A DNA stretch of 64,000 nt from SHVO01 sp041905525 (GCA_041905525.1 JAYRKY010000007.1:1-64000); one strand, 5' to 3'; shown: positions 33,998 through 42,114, counted from the first letter of the stretch. Notes: generated from the sequence alone by a model not told the origin. Made by a program: numbers and translations.

Positions 33998-36976
33998 CTA
34001 GGGCTCGCCCGCGCCATCCGGCGCGACCGCCGCGTCCATCGCCTTGTTGAGCAGCATATAGAGCTTGCCCATGTCGGACGTTGAGAACGTGGTGGTGAGC
34101 ACTTCCGCGCGGTCGGTGGCGCGGGCGTGTTTGACCAGGGCCGAGTACTCCTTGAGATAGCGCATGACGTACGAGCGGAATTTCTCGTCCATCTTGTACT
34201 TCTGCTGAATGGCCTCGAACTTCTGGCGGCTGAGGGTCTTCGTGATGTGGCGCAGGAAGACGGCCTGGTCGCCCTTGTAGTAGCGCTTCCACAGCTCTTC
34301 CTCGACGCTGGGCTGGAAGATGCGCGCGATATCCACCGCGATCGAATGCAGTTGCTCGATGACATAGGTGGTGTTCTCGAGGAACTTGCCGGTGTGGGCG
34401 CGGTCGTGCACGTCCTCGAGCTGCTTGGCTGTGTCGGCGGCCTTGTTGGCCGAGACGAGCAGCTGGTCCACCTGACGGGCAAAGATCTGGCCGGCCTTGC
34501 CGGTCTGCTCGGTGATGCCGTTCGAGGCTTCGACGAGGCTGTCGGCGTGTTTGCGCAGGGTCTTGAGAACCACTTCCACGCGATTGACGGCTTCGTCCGC
34601 GGACTTGCCCAGGGTGAGCAGCTGCTGACGGAACGCCTCGCCCGTGGCGCGGGTGCCGCCGGCGATTTTCTCCGACGTGTCGGCGAATTCGCCGAGCGAC
34701 TGGCGCATCTTGTCGCCGGCCACGGCGACCTGCGCCGCCCCGCGGTTGGTGGCGTCTTCGAAGTCCAGCATGAGCTTCTGCAGCGCGTCGCGGAAGCCAT
34801 TGAGGCGGACCTGGGCGTCGTCCGCGGTGGAGTCGATGTTGGCCGCGCGCTGGCGCAGGCCGTCGCCGACCATGGCCATGACTTCGGTGGCGTGGCTGGC
34901 GGCCTTGTCGATCGAGGAGATATGGCTGTTGAAATCTTCCGAGGCGTGTTTCATGCGGCCGGACGCGACATCGGCGGCCGAACGCAAGGAGTCCTTTACC
35001 GTATCGAGTTGGTTGAGGACCGACTGCATGTCCTTCGAGACGTTGCTGGCAACGGACGAGAGCGCGGACACCTCGGCGCCGATTTCGCGGCTGACATCTT
35101 TGGTCTTCGCGACCGAGTGCGAGACAGTGTCGGAGACCTTCTGTGAGGTGGCTTCCAAGGACTCGCGGATGGACTCGAGTTCCTTCGTGACGCGTGCCGA
35201 CAGCTGCATGAGTTCGGATGAATTCTGACTGAGCACGTCCGACATGGAGCGCACGTGCGACAGCACCTGCTCCGACGTCGAACCCATCTGGCGGGCCTGC
35301 TGGGCCAGCGCGGTTTCGCTGAGCTTGACGTGCGTCGTGAGGGTGTTCGCCGCCATTTCGACTTCGTCGTTCTGGCGCCGCAGGGTCTCGCGGATATTGT
35401 CGGCCTGCACGGACGCGCGGGTAGCGGAATTCGCGAGCTGTTCGGCATGTTCGCGCACGCGGGCGCCGACCGTGTCGATCTTCTGGATGACGGTGTCGGA
35501 AATCTGGCCCATGGCTTCGGCGCGGCCGATGGCGACGGCGGAGGCCTTTTCCAGATCGGCGGTGGCGCGTTCGAACTTCTCGGTGACGATGCGCGAGCGG
35601 ACGTTGAACTCGTCCGCAGACGCCTGGAGACGGTTTTCGACACGGTCGGCCGATTCCGCGACGGTTTCGGCTTGCTTCTTGACCATGCTCTCGACGGTGC
35701 GGAGCTTGGCAACGGCGCCGTCCGAGGCGGCGCTGAGTTCCTTCGTCTGAATCGCGAGCGCCTCTTCCACGATCTTCACGCGGCTCAGCACGCGCTCCAT
35801 GACCTGATCGAGGTTCGCGGTTTGCTGGCCGAGGCGCATATTGACCTTGGTCGCCTGATCTTCGATCCGGTCGCCGGCGGCGGCGAGTTCGCTGCGCTGG
35901 CGGTCGAACAAGTGCTCCAAACCACTCGCCTTGCCAGAGAGATTGTCCGCGATTTCGCCGACCACGGCTTCGGCGCGCTTGGCGGCCTCTTCCACTTGTT
36001 CGGCATTGGCGGCGACCGCCTTGCCCATTTCGTTGGCGTAATGCTTCGCGGCCTCGCCGGCCTTGGCGAGCGACTTTTCCTGTTCCGCGAGCTGCTGGGC
36101 GATGGCGGCGCTTTGACCGCGCGCACGCTCCGTCGCGGTGGAAAGGCTGTTCACCTGGCCGGCCAGCGTCTGGCCCATGCTGTGGACTTCGGCCAGCGTC
36201 TTCTGACTGGCCGAGCGGATGAATTCGTGTTGGCGGCGCAGGCCGTCTTCGATCTTCAGGTTCACATCGGCCGCGGAATCGATCACGGCCTGAAGCTTGG
36301 AGACCTGTTCGGTCACCGCGGCGGCGGCGGCGGTCGCACCGGCCTCGAGGGTGCCGGTCACCGTGGCGAGCTTTTCCGTATCGCGCAGGAAGCCCGACTG
36401 GAGCTTCTGCATCTGGCGGACCGCGGTGTCGCTGGCCGCGACGAGCGCATTGGCCTGGGCGCGCAAGGATTCGGAGATCGCATTCACGCGCGCTTCCCCT
36501 TCGGCCGACGGATAGGTGAGCTGGGCCAAGTGGGCGCGGAGCGCGGCGCTCTCGCGGCGGAGTTCACGGCCGCGGTCCAGGTACGCGATGATCACCCAGA
36601 GGAACGAGAGCGGGAGAATATAAGTGGCGGCGAGGCTGCCAAACTGATCGGGGAGCAAGGTGAAGAGCTGTCCCCAGCCCACGGCCGCCGTGACGTAAAT
36701 GGCAAATACCGCGGTCCAGGCGCCCGAGATGACGGCCCCCGCAAGGACCGATTTACCCGCTTCATGCCACCAGCTCGGTGGGGCTACGGCGGCAGGAGCG
36801 GCGGCGACGTTGATGTCGGACGTGAGCTCAGGCATCGCCGGGACGCCCTGAACGCTGGTCGGCGCACGCAAACCGAACGGCGGTTTCTTGATGCGCGCGG
36901 CGCGCGAAGACCTGTTCTCGATGTGGATCGGCGCGCCTGAATCGATCGCGCCTTCGTCCTGATGATCCTGAGCCAT
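33998..36976 (-). CDS. large two-helix membrane coiled-coil protein (TipN-like architecture)
   Basis: A 992-residue protein. The ATG at 36976 has an AGGG 5 bases upstream, and residues before it would be low complexity. Two membrane helices at about residues 75-135 flank a short loop (TAVFAIYVTAAVGWGQLF, SLAATYILPLSFLWVIIAYL). The next 700 residues are Ala/Gln/Ser/Glu-rich coiled coil with repeated patterns such as ATERARGQSAAIAQQLAEQE and ASDGAVAKLRTVES. The end is a compact conserved-looking domain (LWKRYYKGDQAVFLRHITKTL to SDMGKLYMLLNKAMD). The layout resembles the pole-marking protein TipN of Caulobacter; this is architecture, not proven homology. It is divergent from flagellin. Confidence 0.75.
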   Translation of the reverse strand: MAQDHQDEGAIDSGAPIHIENRSSRAARIKKPPFGLRAPTSVQGVPAMPELTSDINVAAAPAAVAPPSWWHEAGKSVLAGAVISGAWTAVFAIYVTAAVGWGQLFTLLPDQFGSLAATYILPLSFLWVIIAYLDRGRELRRESAALRAHLAQLTYPSAEGEARVNAISESLRAQANALVAASDTAVRQMQKLQSGFLRDTEKLATVTGTLEAGATAAAAAVTEQVSKLQAVIDSAADVNLKIEDGLRRQHEFIRSASQKTLAEVHSMGQTLAGQVNSLSTATERARGQSAAIAQQLAEQEKSLAKAGEAAKHYANEMGKAVAANAEQVEEAAKRAEAVVGEIADNLSGKASGLEHLFDRQRSELAAAGDRIEDQATKVNMRLGQQTANLDQVMERVLSRVKIVEEALAIQTKELSAASDGAVAKLRTVESMVKKQAETVAESADRVENRLQASADEFNVRSRIVTEKFERATADLEKASAVAIGRAEAMGQISDTVIQKIDTVGARVREHAEQLANSATRASVQADNIRETLRRQNDEVEMAANTLTTHVKLSETALAQQARQMGSTSEQVLSHVRSMSDVLSQNSSELMQLSARVTKELESIRESLEATSQKVSDTVSHSVAKTKDVSREIGAEVSALSSVASNVSKDMQSVLNQLDTVKDSLRSAADVASGRMKHASEDFNSHISSIDKAASHATEVMAMVGDGLRQRAANIDSTADDAQVRLNGFRDALQKLMLDFEDATNRGAAQVAVAGDKMRQSLGEFADTSEKIAGGTRATGEAFRQQLLTLGKSADEAVNRVEVVLKTLRKHADSLVEASNGITEQTGKAGQIFARQVDQLLVSANKAADTAKQLEDVHDRAHTGKFLENTTYVIEQLHSIAVDIARIFQPSVEEELWKRYYKGDQAVFLRHITKTLSRQKFEAIQQKYKMDEKFRSYVMRYLKEYSALVKHARATDRAEVLTTTFSTSDMGKLYMLLNKAMDAAVAPDGAGEP

Positions 36977-36992
36977 CGTAACCCTATCCCCG

Positions 36993-37010
36993 GCCCGGCT
37001 GAGGCCGGGC
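36993..37010 (-). other. hairpin in 5' leader of the coiled-coil gene
   Basis: A 7-bp perfect stem, GCCCGGC (36993-36999) with GCCGGGC (37004-37010), and a 4-base loop lie 16 bases upstream of the coiled-coil gene start, just before its ribosome site. It has no T-tract, so it is more likely a leader structure or mRNA stabiliser than a terminator. Confidence 0.35.
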
Positions 37011-37287
37011 TCATCTTTATGAGCGCGGGCGCGCGCAATCGCAGGCCCGATACACCAAGCCTGCAAACTACCGGCCTGACCGTTAAGAAAGTGTGGGGAT
37101 AAGTCGGGAAGTGCGCGCCTTTTCACCAGCTTGGCGGCGCTAAAATCCCAAGGTGCGCGGACTGTGACTCCCGTCAACCGCCGCGCACCGCACAGGTCAA
37201 AAATCGTTAAATGCGTGTGTCGCAGGCCCGGGCAGGCCGAGCGCGCCTGTGCCAAAAACGTCCCACAAACCCATAAAAATCAATCTG

Positions 37288-37302
37288 TTAACGAAATATT
37301 AA
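37288..37302 (+). promoter_or_regulatory. CtrA-type binding box upstream of flagellin
   Basis: TTAACGAAATATTAA is a perfect TTAA-N7-TTAA box, the consensus of the alphaproteobacterial cell-cycle regulator CtrA. It lies 135 bases before the flagellin ATG in the AT-rich part of the gap. CtrA controls flagellar class II genes in Caulobacter and relatives, so activation or repression of this flagellin is plausible. A 15-base motif of this kind can occur by chance, but rarely in DNA this GC-rich. Confidence 0.55.
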
Positions 37303-37436
37303 CGAATGCTCGCACTCGCCGGAAAAAGTTAATAAGATGCCCGCCTGGGTAGCAAGTGCCGCAGAACGCGGTTCCAACCTCCGAGAAGGGGGATATCGAG
37401 CGCCTCCGTGATGGGGGGAATTCGAAGGGGAATCGC

Positions 37437-38327
37437 ATGAGTGATATTGCAGTTGGCTCTGCCACGCGGACCAACATCTCGTCGTTACAGCGCACGCAGT
37501 CGCTGATCGACGTCACACAGACACGCCTCGCCACGGGCCGAAGAGTTAACAGCGCCATCGACGACGCTGTCGCATTCTTCACGGCGCGCAACCTGAACGA
37601 CCGCGCCGCGGATCTGACGAACATCAAAAGCACGATCGCCAACGGCGTCGGGATCGTCACCGCCGCCGTGAAGGGTCTGGAAGCGATCGAGACCCTGGTC
37701 CAACAGATGAAAGCGCTGGCGCAGTCGGCGATCTCTGCCACGGATTCGGACTCTCGCGCCTCGCTGGCCAGCCAGTTCAATGAACTGCGCAGCCAAGTGG
37801 ACAATCTCGCCGAGGATTCGAACTTCGACGGCGTGAACTTGTTGAAGAGCAGCACCGCGGCCTTCACGGGCGGCGGCGACGATTTGACGGTAAACTTCAA
37901 CGAGCGCACGGAAGCATCGGCGCTGAATCAGGTCGTGATCGCCGGCCTGGCCGATGCGTCGTTCCAGAAAATCGTGTCGACGGCCGTTGTCGCAACGGGC
38001 GCCGCGGGCGATACGACCGTATGGGGCCAGACCGGCACCGCCGCCGTCACCGCCATCAACGCGGCCATCCGCGGACTGGACTCCGCCTTGACCACTGTCC
38101 GGACGGCCGCGCAGAGCTTCGGCAACAACGCCTCACTGCTCGAACTGCGCATGGAGTTCGCGCAGAATCTGATCACCGCCTTGAGCTCCGGCGCAGCCCT
38201 GTTGGTGAACGCCGACCTGAATGAGGAGTCGGCAAACCTGTTGTCGCTCCAGACTCGCCAGCAGTTGGGAACGATTTCGCTTTCCATCGCGCAGCGTTCC
38301 GAACAGTCGATCTTCCGCCTGTTCTAG
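37437..38327 (+). CDS. flagellin
   Basis: A 296-residue flagellin. The ATG at 37437 was chosen because AAGGGG lies 6 bases upstream. The N-terminal coiled-coil domain is recognisable: NISSLQRTQSLIDVTQTRLATGRRVNSAIDDAVAFFTARNL and DFGD1-like VKGLEAIETLVQQMKALAQSA. The C-terminal partner helix is LELRMEFAQNLITALSSGAALLVNADLNEESANLLSLQTRQQLGT. The central variable region is short, as in the small flagellins of Caulobacter and relatives. It is Ser/Thr-rich, so it could accept O-linked glycans from the TPR glycosyltransferase nearby. No export or hook genes accompany it. Confidence 0.92.
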   Translation: MSDIAVGSATRTNISSLQRTQSLIDVTQTRLATGRRVNSAIDDAVAFFTARNLNDRAADLTNIKSTIANGVGIVTAAVKGLEAIETLVQQMKALAQSAISATDSDSRASLASQFNELRSQVDNLAEDSNFDGVNLLKSSTAAFTGGGDDLTVNFNERTEASALNQVVIAGLADASFQKIVSTAVVATGAAGDTTVWGQTGTAAVTAINAAIRGLDSALTTVRTAAQSFGNNASLLELRMEFAQNLITALSSGAALLVNADLNEESANLLSLQTRQQLGTISLSIAQRSEQSIFRLF

Positions 38328-38342
38328 ATCACTCCTCCCTGC

Positions 38343-38366
38343 CCGGCGTCCCGAGGTGGACGCCGG
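38343..38366 (+). terminator. hairpin after flagellin (possible terminator)
   Basis: A 9-bp perfect stem, CCGGCGTCC (38343-38351) with GGACGCCGG (38358-38366), and a 6-base loop begin 16 bases after the flagellin stop codon. There is no T-tract, so it may end transcription with Rho or protect the abundant flagellin mRNA from 3' decay. Confidence 0.45.
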
Positions 38367-38527
38367 CGCCGGAAGGCGCGCGGACTATGTCGGGCCGGTA
38401 ACCCGGTTACACGACCGTCGAAAAGCCGGCACGCAGCGCGGGAAAGGGGGAGACTCCAGCCCCACACAGGTCTGCCTTTCCGATAATCCGCTGCCGCAGA
38501 TGGCCCGTTCAGTGTAAGAACCGCTGC

Positions 38528-38555
38528 GGGTGCGCGCTTCTTGTCGCGCGCATCC
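38528..38555 (+). other. hairpin upstream of DUF983 gene
   Basis: A 10-bp stem with one G-U pair, GGGTGCGCGC (38528-38537) with GCGCGCATCC (38546-38555), and an 8-base loop end 20 bases before the DUF983 ATG and just before its GAAGGA ribosome site. It could be a late terminator or a leader hairpin for the next gene. No T-tract follows. Confidence 0.35.
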
Positions 38556-38575
38556 GGGTTTGAAGGAACGGCGGT

Positions 38576-39010
38576 ATGACGCAGAAGGTACGTTCAGTTT
38601 CGCTCTTCAGGGCGCTCGGGCGCGGACTTGCGATGCGGTGTCCCGCCTGCGGCGAGGGCCGCATGTTCGGCCGTTTCCTGAAGGTCCACGATGACTGTGC
38701 GGCGTGCCGCGAAGAGCTCCATCATCATGAAGCCGACGACTATCCGGCTTATCTCGTGATCTTCATCATCGGCAAAATGGTCTTCGCCGGCGTCCTGATT
38801 GTGGAGCTTGCATTCCGCCCGCCCTACTGGGTGCACTTCGCCCTATGGCTTCCGTTCGTGTCGATCGGAGCGCTTTTGCTGCTGCAGCCGGTGAAAGGCT
38901 TCGTTGTCGGATTGCAATGGTACCTCGGCCTGCACGGTTTCGAAGCCGCGAAGCAGCGCCGCGTCGCCTTGGCGAAGCGCATGCTCGGCGGACAGGTCAG
39001 CGTGGGCTAG
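38576..39010 (+). CDS. DUF983 family membrane protein
   Basis: A 144-residue protein of the DUF983 family. The N-terminal half holds a zinc-ribbon-like CPACGEGRMFGRFLKVHDDCAACREEL (two Cys pairs) followed by HHHEADDYPAYL. Two hydrophobic helices follow (YLVIFIIGKMVFAGVLIVELAF and HFALWLPFVSIGALLLLQPV). It is predicted to be an inner-membrane protein. The family is common in alphaproteobacteria but has no established function. GAAGGA lies 8 bases before the ATG. The cytochrome gene begins 4 bases after it. Confidence 0.85.
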   Translation: MTQKVRSVSLFRALGRGLAMRCPACGEGRMFGRFLKVHDDCAACREELHHHEADDYPAYLVIFIIGKMVFAGVLIVELAFRPPYWVHFALWLPFVSIGALLLLQPVKGFVVGLQWYLGLHGFEAAKQRRVALAKRMLGGQVSVG

Positions 39011-39014
39011 GACG

Positions 39015-39488
39015 ATGCTCCGTTCGCTCGCGTACGGCGCGGTGATCGCAGGCGCCGCCCTCCTCTCCGCTCCCGCGGGCGGGATGGAATCGCCCATCGA
39101 CCAGGACGCGATCGCTTACCGCAAGTCGATCATGAAAACGCTGGAAGCGCAGTTCAACGCGCTCGCGGGCATCATTGCCTTCGGCGGGCCGTCGCATAAT
39201 CTGAAATCCCACCTCGAGACGATCCAGGTCACCGCGCGCATGGTCCTGCCGAGTTTCGAGAAGCGCGCGCCCGGCGGAACCTCAAAGCCGCACCTTTGGG
39301 ACGACTGGGAGGGCTATACCCGGCACATGCAAGAGTTCGAAGCCGCCGTCGCGATGGCCATCGAAGCGGCCAAGCACAATTCGGTCAACCAGGTCATCTG
39401 GTACACCGACCAGATCAGCTGCCGGAAATGCCACGACGCCTACAAACAAAAGGGCGTCACGGGCGGCGAGGAATATCTCGGCTACTAG
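39015..39488 (+). CDS. cytochrome c' family protein
   Basis: A 157-residue exported cytochrome. The ATG at 39015 starts a signal peptide (MLRSLAYGAVIAGAALLSAPAGG). The haem motif CRKCH lies near the C-terminus (ISCRKCHDAYKQK), as is typical for cytochrome c' and c556. It is preceded by four-helix-bundle segments such as SIMKTLEAQFNALAGIIAFGG and FEAAVAMAIEAAKHNSVNQV. Such proteins bind or transfer NO or electrons in the periplasm. Whether the haem has a sixth ligand (c556) or is open (c') cannot be told: the first-helix Met in SIMKTLEAQF is a candidate ligand. Confidence 0.85.
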   Translation: MLRSLAYGAVIAGAALLSAPAGGMESPIDQDAIAYRKSIMKTLEAQFNALAGIIAFGGPSHNLKSHLETIQVTARMVLPSFEKRAPGGTSKPHLWDDWEGYTRHMQEFEAAVAMAIEAAKHNSVNQVIWYTDQISCRKCHDAYKQKGVTGGEEYLGY

Positions 39489-41302
39489 AGCCCGGCCGCG
39501 GAAACCGGAACAGCTTCCGCCGTCTCCGCGCCCGGCTCGGCGGAAAGTTTTTGCTGCTTCGTCCAGGCCGCGGCGTAGGCCCCGCCGAGGTTCAGAAGCT
39601 CCTCGTGGTTGCCGCGCTCCACGATCGCCCCATTCTCGAGCACGAGGATCTGATCGGCATCGACAATCGTCGAAAGACGGTGCGCGATGACCAAGGTCGT
39701 GCGCCCCGTGCTGACCTCGCGCAGGTTGGCCTGAATTTCCTTCTCCGTATGGGTGTCGAGCGCGGAGGTGGCCTCGTCAAAGATCAAGATCGGCGCGCCC
39801 TTCAAGATGACACGCGCAATCGCCACACGCTGCTTTTCACCACCCGAGAGCTTGAGGCCACGTTCGCCGACGAGGGTCTGATAACCGTCCGGGAGCGAGG
39901 CTATGAAACCATGGATATGCGCCAGTTCCGCGGCGCGATTGATATCGGCGTCGCTCGCGCCCGGCTTCGCGTAGGAAAGGTTGTAGCGGATCGTATTGTT
40001 GAAGAGCACGGTGTCCTGCGGCACCACGCCCAACGCGCCGCGCACGCTTTCTTGCGTCACGTCGCGCAGATCCTGACCGTCGATATGGATGGCGCCGCGA
40101 TCGATGTCGTAATAGCGGAAGAGAAGCCGGGCGACGGTCGATTTTCCAGACCCTGTCGTCCCGACGATCGCGACCATCTTGCCCGGCGGCACCGTGAAAG
40201 AAACGTCCTTCAAGATCGGCCGGCGCGGATCATAGGCGAAGGTGACGTTCTCGAACCGCACCTCGCCGCCGCTAACCTTCAGCGCGGGTGCATTCGGCTT
40301 ATCTTTAATCTCGGGTTCGACCTCCATCAGGTCGAACATCTTCTCGAGGTCGACGAGCGACTGCTTGATGTTGCGGTAGACAAAACCGAAGAAGTTGAGC
40401 GGGGCGGCAAGCTGCAGCATGTACAGATTGACGAGGGTGAAATCCCCCACCGTCATCGTGCCTGCGGCGCGGCCCGCAGCCGCCATATACATGAGCACGC
40501 CGAGACCGATTGAAATGATGAACGCCTGTCCGACGTTCATGAGCGCGAGGGATGACTGCGTGCGCACGGAAGCGCGCTCGTAGTCACCCATCACGCGGTC
40601 GTACTCATCAACCTCGAGCTTCTCGTTCCCGAACGCCTTGACGGTCTCGTAGTTGAGGAGACTGTCGATGGCGCGCGTATTGGCCTTGGTATCGAGCGCG
40701 TTGCTCTCGCGCCGGTACTTGAGCCGCCATTCCGTGGTCGCGCCGGTGAAGATGACGTAGACGATCACGCACACCAGCGCGACGACGCCGAACCAAACGC
40801 TGAACGCCTTCCACAGGATGGCGAAGACCAGGACGACTTCGAGAAGCGTCGGAAAGAGGTTGAACAACGAGATCGACAGAAGACTTTCAATCGCGTTCCG
40901 GCCGCGTTCGATGACACGCGACAGACCGCCCGTCTTGCGGTCGAGATGAAAGCGCAAGGAAAGTTGGTGCAGGTGCTCCAAGACCACCGCCGACGAGCGG
41001 CGCACGGCTCGCACGCCCACCTTCGCGAAGATGGCGTCACGGAATTGCGCGAAGGCGAGACCCAGGAAACGCGCGACGCCGTAAGCAAGGATAAGGCTGA
41101 GCGGGACATAGACCTCCGCCGAGAGATCGGAGGGTGCCAGAGCGTCCACCGAGCGCTGCATGTAGATCGGGGCGAGGACCGTCGCCACTTTCGCCAGCAC
41201 GATGAATATCAGCGCGATCACGACGCGCGCCTTGATGTCTGCGCCTCCCGCGGTTCCGCGCGGCGGCCAGAGGAACGGCAGCAGGGAGCGCAGCACCTGC
41301 AT
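39485..41302 (-). CDS. Atm1-type ABC exporter (Fe-S precursor/glutathione conjugate)
   Basis: A 605-residue half-transporter with fused membrane and ATPase domains. The membrane part carries the Atm1 hallmark TEWRLKYRRESNALDTKANTRAIDSLLNYETVKAFGNE. The ATPase has Walker A GTTGSGKS, signature KLSGGEKQR and Walker B ILIFDEATSALD. Alphaproteobacterial Atm1 exports glutathione-linked metal or Fe-S precursors. The ATG at 41302 (MQVLRSLLPFLWPP) is used; an in-frame TTG at 41353 would add 17 residues typical of the variable Atm1 N-terminus. Neither has a strong ribosome site. Its last bases overlap the convergent cytochrome stop. Confidence 0.9.
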   Translation of the reverse strand: MQVLRSLLPFLWPPRGTAGGADIKARVVIALIFIVLAKVATVLAPIYMQRSVDALAPSDLSAEVYVPLSLILAYGVARFLGLAFAQFRDAIFAKVGVRAVRRSSAVVLEHLHQLSLRFHLDRKTGGLSRVIERGRNAIESLLSISLFNLFPTLLEVVLVFAILWKAFSVWFGVVALVCVIVYVIFTGATTEWRLKYRRESNALDTKANTRAIDSLLNYETVKAFGNEKLEVDEYDRVMGDYERASVRTQSSLALMNVGQAFIISIGLGVLMYMAAAGRAAGTMTVGDFTLVNLYMLQLAAPLNFFGFVYRNIKQSLVDLEKMFDLMEVEPEIKDKPNAPALKVSGGEVRFENVTFAYDPRRPILKDVSFTVPPGKMVAIVGTTGSGKSTVARLLFRYYDIDRGAIHIDGQDLRDVTQESVRGALGVVPQDTVLFNNTIRYNLSYAKPGASDADINRAAELAHIHGFIASLPDGYQTLVGERGLKLSGGEKQRVAIARVILKGAPILIFDEATSALDTHTEKEIQANLREVSTGRTTLVIAHRLSTIVDADQILVLENGAIVERGNHEELLNLGGAYAAAWTKQQKLSAEPGAETAEAVPVSAAGL

Positions 41303-41606
41303 ATCGCTACGCTTGCGGGTGGGCTCTTCGGGCGGGGTCGACAGATGACGCAAGGTGAGGATCCAGGGGACTGCGAGGGGACCCTGATATAGGACCGCCC
41401 GTCGCAAGTTGTAATGGCCAAACAGTGCAAAAGTCGGCGCGCATTGCGCGCGGCAGGCCGACTTTCCCCGGCGGAGTACCACCAATAACCGTATATAATC
41501 CAATTACTTATAAATCGACCCCGCGCGGCGCGAGCGCCCCGAGAACTTTTTCGCGTAAACCGCGTTTAAATCGAGGCACCACCTCGGGTCCGCGGAGTCC
41601 GGCGCA
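41303..41606. promoter_or_regulatory. divergent region between Atm1 exporter and BLUF genes
   Basis: This 304-base gap must hold both promoters. It contains an interrupted inverted repeat, AAAGTCGGC (41430-41438) and GCCGACTTT (41457-41465), with smaller GCGC repeats inside. An AT-rich stretch around 41490-41515 includes TATAAT at 41494-41499, a possible -10 for the BLUF gene, though no good -35 sits at the right distance. The repeat could be an operator for either gene. No coding sequence is evident. Confidence 0.4.
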
Positions 41607-42065
41607 ATGACATCGCCCCTTTATCATCTGGTTTATATGAGCCGCGCCGCGCCCGGCCTGAGCGACGCAGAGATCGACGAGATTTTGGCGGTGTCGCGCG
41701 CGCGCAATCAGGCCACCGGCATCACCGGCCTCCTGCTCTATGCCCGGGACAGTTTCATTCAGGTGCTCGAAGGGAGCGAAGCCGAGGTTGAAGGTGTGTT
41801 CCGCTCCATCAAGCGGGATGCGCGTCACTCCTGGGTCACGGTCCTGATCCGCGAGGAGATTCAACAGCGGGACTTTCTCGAGTGGACGATGGGATTTCAG
41901 CGACTCCCGGCGGCACCGCCCGCCGAGGGCGTATTCCACCTCACCTCGCCCGCGCTGGCCGAAAAGCTGCGGTCCGCCACCTTGAACGTGCAGGACATGA
42001 TCCTTGGCTTCGCCGAGTGCCTGACACCGCCGCCGAGCGCGCGGCGCGGCGTGCTTCGCGCATAA
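41607..42065 (+). CDS. BLUF-domain blue-light sensor (FAD-binding), stand-alone
   Basis: A 152-residue protein made almost entirely of one BLUF domain. The flavin-site residues match the family: Tyr10 in LVYMSRA, Asn34 in SRARNQATGITGLLLY, Gln52 in FIQVLEG, and the Trp93/Met95 pair in LEWTMGF. Light rearranges the Gln/Tyr hydrogen bonds around FAD. There is no output domain, only a short tail of about 50 residues, so it must signal by binding a partner. It ends at a strong terminator and appears monocistronic. Its target is not evident. Confidence 0.93.
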   Translation: MTSPLYHLVYMSRAAPGLSDAEIDEILAVSRARNQATGITGLLLYARDSFIQVLEGSEAEVEGVFRSIKRDARHSWVTVLIREEIQQRDFLEWTMGFQRLPAAPPAEGVFHLTSPALAEKLRSATLNVQDMILGFAECLTPPPSARRGVLRA

Positions 42066-42067
42066 AA

Positions 42068-42093
42068 AAAGCCCGGCTCGTCAGCCGGGCTTT
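42068..42093. terminator. bidirectional intrinsic terminator
   Basis: An 11-bp perfect stem, AAAGCCCGGCT (42068-42078) with AGCCGGGCTTT (42083-42093), has a 4-base loop and begins right after the BLUF stop codon. A run of seven A (42064-42070) precedes it, which reads as a T-tract on the minus strand. It should therefore also end transcription of the convergent EF-hand gene. Confidence 0.88.
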
Positions 42094-42114
42094 CCAGCAC
42101 CCCAAGAGGAATTA

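Larger units (their letters stand above)
36977..37436. promoter_or_regulatory. divergent regulatory region between coiled-coil protein and flagellin genes
   Basis: This 460-base non-coding stretch must carry promoters for both divergent genes. The half next to the coiled-coil gene is GC-rich with the hairpin at 36993-37010. The half next to flagellin (about 37200-37335) turns AT-rich and holds several TTAA half-sites (near 37081, 37207 and 37328) and one perfect TTAA-N7-TTAA box. No sigma-54 (GG-N10-GC) promoter was convincingly found in front of flagellin. No open frame with gene-like features is present. Confidence 0.5.

Noticed and set aside
33130..34800. A 556-codon minus-strand frame covering corA and the end of the coiled-coil gene
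   Set aside because: It is Arg/Ser/Pro-rich out of register with both genes; CorA with its GMN motif and the coiled-coil C-terminus explain the region.
35255..36940. A 561-codon plus-strand frame opposite the coiled-coil gene
   Set aside because: The minus-strand protein has membrane helices and heptads. The plus-strand frame is Gly/Arg/Leu-rich and reflects the repetitive coding of the coiled coil.
37350..37436. A sigma-54 promoter search in front of flagellin
   Set aside because: No TGGCAC-N5-TTGC element at the right spacing was found, so no promoter is called despite the flagellar context.
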